Part shown: positions 8,048 to 15,177 of the stretch, one piece after another
Numbering within the stretch: position 1 is the first letter of the stretch
How the letters are laid out: each line of letters begins with the position of its first letter
NCBI GenBank assembly: GCA_038746605.1
Contig: JBCDKM010000004.1
Location: 124,001-188,000 of the forward strand
Origin: Rubricoccus sp038746605
GTDB taxonomy: Bacteria; Bacteroidota; Rhodothermia; Rhodothermales; Rubricoccaceae
DNA length: 64,000 bases
Direction: 5' to 3'
The notes under the pieces: model-generated
Databases searched by the model: none
Seen by the model: the letters and a program-made list of their open reading frames with translations, nothing else
Told to the model about the DNA's origin: nothing
Made by a program: the position numbers and the translations under genes

Positions 8048-8662
8048 CTAGTAGCGGCTGCCGCCGAAGCGGACGCCGAACGTGAGGGAGATGGTCTGGT
8101 TCTGGAGATCGGGGATCGCGCCTACGGGGAGATCGAGGAGAAGGGTCTCGTCGTCCGTGACCTGCCCGAGGCCGAGGGAGTAGCGCGCCTCGGCGTAGAA
8201 CGGGCCGGAGCCCACGTCCAGGCCGATCAGCGCGCCGTAGTCCGTGTTGGCCTCCACGTCGAAGTCGCCGTCGATGTCCGTGCCGCCGGAGCGGAGCGGA
8301 ATGCCGACGTAGCCGCCGAGTTGAACACCCACGTCGAGCGTGGGGCTCGTCGGGACGGCCAGCCGGCCGTAGACGGGCACTTCCAGGTAATCGAAGTGGT
8401 AGTCCTCGTCGAACTCGGCCGAGACGGGGTCCACGTAGCGGGCGCCCTTCTGGGAGTAGAGCACCTCCGCCCCGATGCCGAAGCCAGGGTTGGCGTCGAA
8501 CCGGAGCGTGGCACCGCCGACGGCGCCGAGGCGAGCGTCGAGGCCGTCGGAGTCGGGGCCGGAGAAGAACGCGGTGTTGAGGCCGCCCTTGAGGCCGAAC
8601 GTGGCCTGGGCGTGGGCGAGGGGGGCCGCGAGCAAGAGCGCGGCGAGCGGGAGAAAACGCAT
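8048..8662 (-). CDS. Outer-membrane beta-barrel protein (PorT-like), paralog of the downstream gene
   Basis: A 204-residue protein. ATG at 8662 gives a clean signal peptide (MRFLPLAALLLAAPLAHAQ); a longer upstream reading has no export signal in the right place. The mature part begins ATFGLKGGLNTAFFSG and contains EVLYSQKG and FDYLEVPVYGRLAVP, matching the neighbour at 7429-7986. The final strand ends ISLTFGVRFGG. The same orientation and 61-nt gap suggest one transcript. It diverges from the WYL regulator across an intergenic region with a large inverted repeat. Confidence 0.8.
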   Translation of the reverse strand: MRFLPLAALLLAAPLAHAQATFGLKGGLNTAFFSGPDSDGLDARLGAVGGATLRFDANPGFGIGAEVLYSQKGARYVDPVSAEFDEDYHFDYLEVPVYGRLAVPTSPTLDVGVQLGGYVGIPLRSGGTDIDGDFDVEANTDYGALIGLDVGSGPFYAEARYSLGLGQVTDDETLLLDLPVGAIPDLQNQTISLTFGVRFGGSRY

Positions 8663-8802
8663 GAGGGGAAACGGGGGTGGTCGGTGGTGGGCGCCGCCCG
8701 GCGGTGCGCCCCGTCTCAAGCCGCGCGCCAAACGCACCGGGCAACCCCGGGATCCGCGCGCACGCGAAGACAAACGCGAAACCGGCGAACCCCGTATGCC
8801 GC

Positions 8803-8832
8803 ACAGGGTTGACAGCCGGTTGTCACCCCTGT
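8803..8832. promoter_or_regulatory. 30-bp inverted repeat between divergent genes (candidate operator)
   Basis: ACAGGGTTGACA (8803-8814) and TGTCACCCCTGT (8821-8832) form arms that match at 11 of 12 positions around a 6-nt spacer. It lies 80 nt upstream of the WYL regulator and 140 nt upstream of the barrel gene, so it may be the regulator's own operator. It has no T tract. Confidence 0.55.
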
Positions 8833-8843
8833 GACGTAACGTC
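8833..8843. promoter_or_regulatory. Second short palindrome upstream of the WYL regulator
   Basis: GACGTAACGTC is an 11-bp perfect dyad with a central A, directly adjoining the 30-bp inverted repeat. Its role is unknown. Confidence 0.35.
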
Positions 8844-8912
8844 GTCCCTAGCAGACACACGCGCCCACTCCGGCGGGCGCTCCCCCTCGCCGCCGGTTCC
8901 CTCGCCCCCGCC

Positions 8913-9914
8913 ATGCCCCGCTCCGACCGATCCCTGAACAAGACCGAGCGCCTCTTCGCGCTGGTGCTGCTCCTCCAGAACCGGCCGAACATGACCTCGC
9001 GCGACCTCGCCGAGCATTTCGGCGTGAGCCGCCGCACCATCTTCCGCGACCTGCGGACCCTCGGCGAGAGCGGGGTCCCCCTCACCTACGCCGAGGCGGG
9101 CGGGTACGAGATCCTGGAGGGCTACCAACTCCCGCCGCTCATGTTCAGCGCCCGCGAGGCCGCCACGCTCCTCGTCGGCACGGCCTTCACCAAGCTCCAG
9201 CCCGACGTCAGCCTCCGCACCGACGCCGACGCCGTCGCGATGAAGATCCGCTCGGTCCTGCCGGACTCCGTGCGGGACTACATCGACCGGCTGCAGGAGC
9301 GAACCGTGCTCTCGCCGTTCAACGAGACCCAGACCACCAATGGCGCCACGGGCGACGAGCAGGGCCTCTGGTTCGAACTCTCCGAGGCCACCGCGCGCCA
9401 GCGCCGCGTCAAAATGACGTACTACGTGGCCTCGCGGGACGAGGAGACCGTCCGCCTCGTGGATCCGCTCGGGCTGGTCTACTACTCGGACCACTGGAAT
9501 CTCATCGGCTACGACCACCTTCGCGACGACATCCGCAACTTCCGGCTGGATCAGATCAAGAAGCTCCGCACGCGCTTCGAGACCTTCGAGCCGCCCATCG
9601 GGTTCGACCTCAAGGAGCACCTCCGCGAACGCGGCACGAGTCCGAAAAACGTCCGCATGACGGTCCGCTTCCGCGAGCGCCGGTGGCGCTGGGCCCGCCG
9701 CCAGGTCCCCGCCGACGTGGAGCAGGAACTCCGGGAGCCCGCCACAGACGGGCGGGGCGACTGGATCCGCGTCACGTTCGAGTTCGAGAACCCGGACTAC
9801 GTGGCAGGATGGCTGCTGCGCTACGGCACGGACGCCGAGGTGATCGAGCCAGAATCGCTCCGTGAGGCGGTGCGGGATCAGGCGCGCGCGGTAGCGGAGC
9901 AGTACGGCGGGTAG
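8913..9914 (+). CDS. HTH/WYL-domain transcriptional regulator
   Basis: A 333-residue regulator of the YafY/PafC type. The N-terminal winged helix (NKTERLFALVLLLQNRPNMTSRDLAEHFGVSRRTIFRDLRTLGESGVPL, about residues 9-57) should bind DNA. A central WYL-like ligand domain follows (VKMTYYVASRDEETVRLVDPLGLVYYSDHWNLIGYDHLRDDIRNFRLDQI), with WNL in place of W-Y-L, and then the C-terminal WCX region. WYL proteins sense nucleic-acid or nucleotide ligands in several defence and stress systems; the ligand here is unknown. It faces the outer-membrane barrel gene divergently. Confidence 0.88.
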   Translation: MPRSDRSLNKTERLFALVLLLQNRPNMTSRDLAEHFGVSRRTIFRDLRTLGESGVPLTYAEAGGYEILEGYQLPPLMFSAREAATLLVGTAFTKLQPDVSLRTDADAVAMKIRSVLPDSVRDYIDRLQERTVLSPFNETQTTNGATGDEQGLWFELSEATARQRRVKMTYYVASRDEETVRLVDPLGLVYYSDHWNLIGYDHLRDDIRNFRLDQIKKLRTRFETFEPPIGFDLKEHLRERGTSPKNVRMTVRFRERRWRWARRQVPADVEQELREPATDGRGDWIRVTFEFENPDYVAGWLLRYGTDAEVIEPESLREAVRDQARAVAEQYGG

Positions 9915-9972
9915 GCTCTGCCCCCGCGCGCTCTGTGGGCCTGCCCCTATGCCTCGGAAGACCGGAGCGCCC

Positions 9973-9980
9973 TACCTTTG
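9973..9980 (+). promoter_or_regulatory. Bacteroidota-type -7 element (TACCTTTG)
   Basis: A perfect match to TAnnTTTG, ending 22 nt before the MarR ATG at 10003. No convincing -33 TTTG lies 20 nt upstream. Confidence 0.5.
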
Positions 9981-10002
9981 GGATCCGCCTCCTTCGCCTC
10001 GC

Positions 10003-10470
10003 ATGGACCGCCAGTCCGCCGAGGAGTTCGTCCTCCTCCGCAACCAACTCTGCTTCGCGCTCTTCGCGTCCTCGCGCATGATCGTGGACGCGTACGGGCC
10101 CATCCTCAAGCCGCTCGGGCTCACCTACGAGGGCTACCTCGTGATGATGGTTCTCTGGGAGGAGGGCCGGATCGCAGAGCACGCGCTCGCCGAGCGGCTC
10201 CGCACAGAGTCCGAAACGCTAGCGGTCTGGACGGACGAGTTAGAAGCCGAGGGCCTGCTCCGCCACGAAGTCCGCGCCGGAACACCGACGGTCGGTCTCA
10301 CAGAGTCCGGGTATGAGTTGCGCGAGAGGGCAGTAGAGGGCGTGCCAGACGCGATCCGCTGCCGCCTCCTGTTGCCCGAAGAACAACTCGGCGCCCTCCG
10401 CGACGGCCTCCACACGATGATGGAGAACATCGACGCGACGGGCTCAACCGTGACCGCGCCAGCCGACTGA
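10003..10470 (+). CDS. MarR-family transcriptional regulator
   Basis: A 155-residue protein. ATG 10003 follows the -7 element at 9973 and removes an implausible Pro/Arg leader. The sequence EFVLLRNQLCFALFASSRMIVDAYGPILKPLGLTYEGYLVMMVLWEEG is typical of the MarR N-terminal helices. The winged helix follows (IAEHALAERLRTESETLAVWTDELEAEGLLRHEV), then a C-terminal dimerisation helix. Cys near residue 14 (NQLCFA) matches the position used by OhrR-type peroxide sensors, so a redox role is possible but unproven. Confidence 0.85.
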   Translation: MDRQSAEEFVLLRNQLCFALFASSRMIVDAYGPILKPLGLTYEGYLVMMVLWEEGRIAEHALAERLRTESETLAVWTDELEAEGLLRHEVRAGTPTVGLTESGYELRERAVEGVPDAIRCRLLLPEEQLGALRDGLHTMMENIDATGSTVTAPAD

Positions 10471-10472
10471 CC

Positions 10473-10506
10473 CCGCCTCGGCACGCTCGCGGGCGGCCCC
10501 GAGGCG
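10473..10506. repeat. 34-bp palindrome, 2 nt after the MarR stop
   Basis: CCGCCTCGGC, a 14-nt spacer, then CCCCGAGGCG. It begins 2 nt after TGA 10468-10470 and ends 7 nt before the stop of the converging oxidoreductase gene. Confidence 0.85.
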
Positions 10507-10513
10507 AGAGGCC

Positions 10514-11362
10514 TCAGAGAAACACCTGCGCCACGCCCGCGATGTCATCGCCGCCGTAGCCCTCGCGGATGGCCCGTGCGAACGCCTCCCGCGCGCCCTC
10601 GGTGACGGGCACGCTCGCGCCCACCGAGGCGGCGTGAGTCGCGGCGTACCGGAGGTCTTTCTCGACCAGCTCCACCGGGAAGTTGGGCGCGAACTCGCCT
10701 GCGGCCATGAGTCCGACCAGCCGGGCGGCGGCCGGGCTCGTGATGGGCAAGCCGCTCAGGAAGTCGGCAGCGGTTTGGAGGTCTACGCCGGACTGGCGAA
10801 GGCTGCCGAGCGTCTCGGCGAACGCGGCGGCTTGGATGGCGAAGAGCGCGTTGACGGCCAGCTTGAGCGTCGCGCCGGACCCATGACCTCCGGCGTGGCG
10901 GATGGCTCCGGACCACGCGCCGATTACGGGCCGCGCTCGCTCCAGCGTTTCTGCCTCCCCGCCGACGAGCGAGACCAGTTTCTGTGCCTCAGCCTGCGGG
11001 CGCGCGCCCACGACCGGCGCCTCCAAGCACCGCACCGCTCCGACCGCCTCGGCCCACTCGCGGGCCCACGCAGGCGTGAGCGTGCTCGCCTCCACAGCGA
11101 CGGCATCCGCGTCCAGTCCGGCGAGCGCTCCATTCTCGCCGAGCCAGACCTCGCGCGAGGCGTCATCATCCCGCACGCAGGCCACGACGAGATCGGCGCC
11201 CTGAGCGGCCTCGCGCGGGGACGAGGCGACGGTCGCGCCGCGCTGGCGGAGGCCCTCGGCGCGCTCGGGCGTGCGGTTCCAGACGGTGAGAGAGTGGTCG
11301 GCGAGGAGGTGAGCGGCCATGCGGCTGCCCATCGCGCCGAGGCCGAGGAAGGCGATGGTCAT
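10514..11362 (-). CDS. NAD(P)-dependent beta-hydroxyacid dehydrogenase family oxidoreductase
   Basis: A 282-residue protein of the 3-hydroxyisobutyrate dehydrogenase/GLYR1 superfamily. It begins TIAFLGLGAMGSRMAAHL, the Rossmann GxGxxG motif and family signature. It continues with the substrate loop VEASTLTPAWAREWAEA and EAPVVGARPQAEAQKLVSLVGG, and the C-terminal all-helical domain holds the catalytic Lys in GSGATLKLAVNALF. The substrate (3-hydroxyisobutyrate, tartronate semialdehyde or succinic semialdehyde) cannot be decided. It is in the same direction as the Crp/Fnr gene 54 nt upstream, so the two may be co-transcribed. Confidence 0.88.
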   Translation of the reverse strand: MTIAFLGLGAMGSRMAAHLLADHSLTVWNRTPERAEGLRQRGATVASSPREAAQGADLVVACVRDDDASREVWLGENGALAGLDADAVAVEASTLTPAWAREWAEAVGAVRCLEAPVVGARPQAEAQKLVSLVGGEAETLERARPVIGAWSGAIRHAGGHGSGATLKLAVNALFAIQAAAFAETLGSLRQSGVDLQTAADFLSGLPITSPAAARLVGLMAAGEFAPNFPVELVEKDLRYAATHAASVGASVPVTEGAREAFARAIREGYGGDDIAGVAQVFL

Positions 11363-11416
11363 GAGGCGAGCGGTTGGTGATGCGCCAAGGTGCGCTGCTG
11401 CCCGGCCCGGCCGCCT

Positions 11417-12022
11417 TTACGTTTGTTCAGAAGGGACGCGCTCGGCCAGCTCGCGGCGGATGCGCGAGAGGTGCACGTCGGTCACGCCGAGGTAGCTCGC
11501 GAGGTGATACTGCGGCACGCGCTGCAAGAGGTCCGGGCGCGTTTCGCGAAGGTCCACGTAGCGCTCCGTGGCAGTCTGGAGGAGAAAGGCGCGGGTGCGC
11601 TGCTCTTTCCGCGCGAGGATGGTCTCGGCGAGTCGCCGGCCGAGGCGCTCGAAGGCGGGCTCGCGGTTCATCAGCGCGGCGAACTCGGCATAAGGCGCCG
11701 CGAGAACCGTCGTGTCCTCCAACGCCTCGATGCCGTAGAGCAGCGGCACACCCAGCCGGGCACTCGCGAGGGCACCCGCGAACTCGCCCTCCGCGACGAA
11801 GGCCTTGTTGGACTCGCGCCCGTCCTCGCCCGGGTAGTAGAACCGGAGCAGACCTCTCGCGACGAACAACACCTCGTAGCGCGCGCTGCCGGGAAGCTCC
11901 AGGTGCGTCCGCGCCGGGATCCCGCGCTCGACGAAGGTCTCGGCTAACTGGCGGCGTTCGCCGTCGGTGAGAGGCGCCCAGGCGGAGGCGGCGTCGAGGA
12001 GGCGGGCGGTGGCATCGGTCAT
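11417..12022 (-). CDS. Crp/Fnr-family transcriptional regulator
   Basis: A 201-residue protein. Residues about 15-110 form a cyclic-nucleotide-binding-like jelly roll (RTHLELPGSARYEVLFVARGLLRFYYPGEDGRESNKAFVAEGEFAGAL). A C-terminal helix-turn-helix (VPQYHLASYLGVTDVHLSRIRREL) is typical of the Bacteroidota Crp subgroup. It lacks the Cys set of oxygen-sensing FNR, and the ligand is unknown. A TAGCTTCG -7 element ends only 4 nt before the ATG, so the mRNA may be leaderless. A palindrome copy sits just upstream, between it and ychF. Confidence 0.87.
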   Translation of the reverse strand: MTDATARLLDAASAWAPLTDGERRQLAETFVERGIPARTHLELPGSARYEVLFVARGLLRFYYPGEDGRESNKAFVAEGEFAGALASARLGVPLLYGIEALEDTTVLAAPYAEFAALMNREPAFERLGRRLAETILARKEQRTRAFLLQTATERYVDLRETRPDLLQRVPQYHLASYLGVTDVHLSRIRRELAERVPSEQT

Positions 12023-12026
12023 GGGC

Positions 12027-12034
12027 CGAAGCTA
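12027..12034 (-). promoter_or_regulatory. Candidate -7 element (TAGCTTCG) for the Crp/Fnr gene
   Basis: On the minus strand TAGCTTCG ends 4 nt before the ATG at 12022, placing the transcription start at or beside the start codon. The -33 position falls inside the palindrome at 12041-12074. Confidence 0.4.
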
Positions 12035-12040
12035 TGCTGC

Positions 12041-12074
12041 CCGCCTCGGTGGGTCCATGGAAGGACCGAGGCGG
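12041..12074. repeat. 34-bp palindrome, 2 nt after the ychF stop
   Basis: CCGCCTCGGT and ACCGAGGCGG around a 14-nt spacer of the GGTCCATGGAAGG type. An alternative inner pairing GGTCC/GGACC exists. It lies 2 nt beyond the ychF stop (minus strand) and upstream of the Crp/Fnr gene. Confidence 0.92.
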
Positions 12075-12076
12075 GG

Positions 12077-13171
12077 CTAGACGTTGAACCGGAAGAGCAT
12101 CACGTCCCCGTCGGCGACGACGTACTCCTTACCCTCGGAGCGCATCTGGCCCGCGTCGCGCGCGGCGGACTCGCTGCCGAGGCGGTCGTAGGCCTCGAAC
12201 GGGATGGTCTCTGCGCGGATGAAGCCGCGCTCGAAGTCCGTGTGGATGACGCCCGCCGCCTGGGGCGCCTTCATGCCCTTCGTGATCTGCCACGCGCGCG
12301 CCTCCTTCGGCCCGGCGGTGAAGTAGGTGATGAGGCCAAGGAGCGCGTACGCCGCCCGCACGAGCCGCGCGAGGCCGTTCTCCTCCTCACCCGCCGCCTC
12401 CAAGAAGTCGGCGCGGTCCTCAAGGTCCAACTCCACGAGCTGCGCCTCGAACTCGGCGGAGACCACGACCGACCCGGCGCCCTCCGCCTCGGCGAACTGA
12501 TGGACCCGCTCGGAGAGCGCGTTGCCGTCTGGCAAGTCACCCTCACCGACGTTCGCAGCGTACAGGACCGGCTTGGCCGTGAGCAGGAATGCCTCGCGAA
12601 GGAGCGCTGCGTCTTCCTTCGAGAGCTCCATCGTGCGCGCAGGCTGTCCGTCCGAGAGGTGGTCCTCGACGCGCTGGAGCAGGTCGGCCTCAGCCTTGGC
12701 AGTCTTGTCGCCGGTCTTGACCATCTTGGCGGCCTTCTCGCGGCGCTTCGTGACCGTCTCCAGGTCCTTCAGGATGAGCTCCGTCTGGATGGTCTCGATG
12801 TCGCGCAGCGGGTCTACGGAGCCCTCCACGTGGACCACGTTCTCCTCCTCGAAGCAGCGGACGACGTGCACGATGGCGTCCACCTCGCGGATGTGCGAGA
12901 GGAACTGGTTGCCGAGGCCCTCGCCTTTGCTCGCACCCGCCACGAGGCCGGCGATGTCGACGAACTCGATGCTCGCGGGGATCACGTTCGCGCTCTCGGC
13001 CAACTCCGCTAGCCGGTCCAGACGCGGATCTGGAACCGCCACCACGCCCACGTTGGGCTCGATGGTGCAAAACGGGAAGTTGGCGGCCTGCGCGCCCGCT
13101 TCGGAGAGCGCGTTGAAGAGCGTTGACTTGCCGACGTTGGGAAGGCCGACGATGCCGACTCGGAGAGCCAT
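12077..13171 (-). CDS. ychF: Redox-regulated ATPase YchF (OLA1/Obg family)
   Basis: A 364-residue ribosome-associated P-loop NTPase that prefers ATP. It shows GIVGLPNVGKSTLFNAL (G1), PFCTIEPNVG (switch I), FVDIAGLVAGASKGEGLGNQFLSHIREVDAIVHVVRCFE (G3 and signature), NVGE in place of the GTP-specific NKxD (G4), and a C-terminal TGS domain ending EYVVADGDVMLFRFNV. Length and ends match the family closely. It is upstream of and in the same direction as the Crp/Fnr and dehydrogenase genes. Confidence 0.97.
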   Translation of the reverse strand: MALRVGIVGLPNVGKSTLFNALSEAGAQAANFPFCTIEPNVGVVAVPDPRLDRLAELAESANVIPASIEFVDIAGLVAGASKGEGLGNQFLSHIREVDAIVHVVRCFEEENVVHVEGSVDPLRDIETIQTELILKDLETVTKRREKAAKMVKTGDKTAKAEADLLQRVEDHLSDGQPARTMELSKEDAALLREAFLLTAKPVLYAANVGEGDLPDGNALSERVHQFAEAEGAGSVVVSAEFEAQLVELDLEDRADFLEAAGEEENGLARLVRAAYALLGLITYFTAGPKEARAWQITKGMKAPQAAGVIHTDFERGFIRAETIPFEAYDRLGSESAARDAGQMRSEGKEYVVADGDVMLFRFNV

Positions 13172-13288
13172 GTCGTGAGGGCGGAAGTGAGAATGCGGGA
13201 CGCGGACGCAGGCTAGGGGAGCGAGGCGGGCGAGGGGGCGCGTTCGCGGTGAAATGGAGTCCTGACCAACGGCGGCGTAGGTTGCGCT

Positions 13289-13825
13289 ATGCCTCGTGCG
13301 CTCGTCTTCTTCCTCGTCCTTCTGGGTGTACTCGCTGGTCCGGCAGTATCAGGGCAACCGCTGCCAGGAGCCGAGTCCCCCGCGCTCTCCTCTAGTCCGC
13401 GACTCTACGGCGGCATCGGGCTCGGGCCAGGTCTCTTCGCGGCCTACGCGTCACCGCGCCTCACCGTCCTCACACAGGAGGGGGCCTTCTACCTGGACTA
13501 TGACCCGCGCGCCCTCGGACAGCAGGGTCAACTCCGCCTCGCGGTCGGCATCGGCGGGAGCATGCGTGTGCTGCAGGTCCTCGCTATCGTGCGGGACTTC
13601 GACGCGGATCGGCTGGATCTGGACGCCGGAGTGCGGTTCGGTCCGGCCTTCGACATCCCGTTCTTCTCGCCCACAGGCGAGCAGCGGACGCGCCTCTTCA
13701 GCGTCATGTTCGATCCGTTCGCGCGCGGCTCTGCCCGCCTCGGGAGCAATCGCGTCGTGTTCGTGGAGATCGGCGGGAGCGAGCCTGCCATCCGCGGCGG
13801 GCTTTCCGTCGGCATCGGCGGCTGA
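13289..13825 (+). CDS. Hypothetical secreted protein
   Basis: A 178-residue protein with a signal peptide (PRALVFFLVLLGVLAGPAVSGQ) and Gly-rich strand-like segments (LYGGIGLGPGLFAAYASP, RLAVGIGGSMRVLQVLAIVRDFD, GGLSVGIGG at the end). It may form a small beta-barrel or beta-sandwich. No family recognised. It converges on the phosphatase gene, with a palindrome between them. A TAGGTTGC sequence at about 13275 is a possible -7 element. Confidence 0.65.
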   Translation: MPRALVFFLVLLGVLAGPAVSGQPLPGAESPALSSSPRLYGGIGLGPGLFAAYASPRLTVLTQEGAFYLDYDPRALGQQGQLRLAVGIGGSMRVLQVLAIVRDFDADRLDLDAGVRFGPAFDIPFFSPTGEQRTRLFSVMFDPFARGSARLGSNRVVFVEIGGSEPAIRGGLSVGIGG

Positions 13826-13831
13826 GTCCTC

Positions 13832-13851
13832 CCGCCTCGGTACCGAGGCGG
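13832..13851. repeat. 20-bp palindrome between convergent genes, 6 nt after a stop
   Basis: Perfect CCGCCTCGGTACCGAGGCGG. It begins exactly 6 nt after the TGA at 13823-13825 and ends 2 nt before the stop of the converging gene at 13854. Confidence 0.95.
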
Positions 13852-13853
13852 AC

Positions 13854-14522
13854 CTACCCCTGGTACGGAACGGCGATGAACTCACGCTCCGGCAGCCGCA
13901 CGGCTGTAAGCCGCCCCAACTCCATTCTGTGGTGGTAGACCGCGCCCGTGTCGATGGCGATCAGTAGGTCTTCGTCGATGGGCGCCGAGACCGGCGTGTG
14001 GCCGCAGACGACCGGTATCTCCCACGCCGAGCGGTCCGCGTGGAGGTGGGCGCGCGTCCAGAGCATCGTCTCTGCGTCTGGCTCCGCGAGCTGCTCCGCA
14101 ACGGAGCGCGAGGGATCCAGCCCCGCGTGCACAAACGCGACGCCGTCTACCTCGACCGCCAGTTCTGTCGCGCGGTAGAACGCGAAATGAGAGTCTGGAA
14201 CTCGCGTTCCTGGGTACGACGTGAGGGTCGCGAGCCCACCGTTGGCGCGCCAGAGGTCGTAGGCGCCCGGCAGACCGTCGGCCCAGTCCAAGAGCATCTG
14301 GTCGTGGTTGCCGCGGAGAAAGGTGCATCGCGGCCCCTCGCCGCTGGCTGCCTCGTGCTGCATTCGCAGCAGGTCCTCGATCACGCCGTACGAATCCGGT
14401 CCCCGGTCGATGTAGTCGCCGACAAAGACGAGATGGTCCTCCGGCGTCGGCGCGAGGGCGCCGATCAGGGCCGCCAGCGTGGCTCGGCAGCCATGGATGT
14501 CCCCGATTCCGTAGAGCGCCAC
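13854..14522 (-). CDS. Serine/threonine-type metallophosphoesterase
   Basis: A 222-residue calcineurin-like phosphatase of the bacterial PPP/ApaH-like group. It has the metal-binding motifs GDIHG (residues 7-11), GDYIDRGPDS and GNHD, plus downstream HAGLDPS and CGHTPV His ligands. The substrate could be phosphoproteins or dinucleoside polyphosphates. It starts at GTG 14522, immediately after the nusB stop (TAG|GTG with no gap), so translational coupling to nusB is likely. Confidence 0.88.
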   Translation of the reverse strand: MALYGIGDIHGCRATLAALIGALAPTPEDHLVFVGDYIDRGPDSYGVIEDLLRMQHEAASGEGPRCTFLRGNHDQMLLDWADGLPGAYDLWRANGGLATLTSYPGTRVPDSHFAFYRATELAVEVDGVAFVHAGLDPSRSVAEQLAEPDAETMLWTRAHLHADRSAWEIPVVCGHTPVSAPIDEDLLIAIDTGAVYHHRMELGRLTAVRLPEREFIAVPYQG

Positions 14523-14996
14523 CTAGCTATTGGCCTTCGGCGGCGAGGTGTTGACGAGGCCTCGGCCCGTCTTCTTCAGGCGCCCAGCCTCGCGCAGTTC
14601 CGTCAGGATGGCATCCAGCACACCATTGACGAACGCGCCGCTCTTGTCGCTCCCGAAAGACCGCGCGATGTCTACCGCCTCGTTGATGGTGACTTTCGGC
14701 GGGATGTCCTCGAAGTGGAGCATCTCCGCCACAGCCATGCGCAGCACGAGCCGGTCGGTGAGCGCGAGTCGGGAGATCTCCCAGTTCTGGACGTGCGTGT
14801 CCAGCAGCGTGTCCGCCTCGGTGCGCACGTCGAGGCCGCGAAGGAAAAGCTTCTCCGCGAAGCGGGTGTAGGCCTTCTCGCCCTTGAAGGTGGGGCGCAG
14901 CAGCGTGGCGAGCACGTGCTCGGGCGTGTCGCCGCTGACTTCCTGGGCGTAGAGAGCCTGGAGGACGCGCTCGCGGACCTGGCGGCGGGTGCTCAT
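14523..14996 (-). CDS. nusB: Transcription antitermination factor NusB
   Basis: A 157-residue all-helical RNA-binding protein of rRNA antitermination. It begins STRRQVRERVLQALYAQEVSGD, contains EISRLALTDRLVLRMAVAEMLHFEDIPPKVTINEAVDIARSFGSDKSGAFVNGVLDAI, the strongest NusB signature, and has a short C-terminal extension. ATG 14996 is preferred over a longer reading because it gives the usual N-terminus. A TACCTTGC -7 element lies 51 nt upstream. The metallophosphatase follows without a gap. Confidence 0.95.
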   Translation of the reverse strand: MSTRRQVRERVLQALYAQEVSGDTPEHVLATLLRPTFKGEKAYTRFAEKLFLRGLDVRTEADTLLDTHVQNWEISRLALTDRLVLRMAVAEMLHFEDIPPKVTINEAVDIARSFGSDKSGAFVNGVLDAILTELREAGRLKKTGRGLVNTSPPKANS

Positions 14997-15047
14997 GCGA
15001 ACCGGTTGAGAACGGAGAGTGTGGTGGGGGCTCGAAACGAGAGGCCG

Positions 15048-15055
15048 CAAGGTAG
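15048..15055 (-). promoter_or_regulatory. Candidate -7 element (TACCTTGC) for nusB
   Basis: Minus-strand TACCTTGC, 51 nt before the nusB ATG. It matches TAnnTTTG at all but the last two positions. Confidence 0.4.
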
Positions 15056-15177
15056 TCTGCCGGGCCTAGTGGCTCGAGGGAAGAGAGCGCGAAGCGAACG
15101 GAGGCAGAGCATCGACATCCGCACGATTGTTACGTCGGAGTTCCTGGCGTGTCTGAGGGGCTAATTCACCTGTTGGT

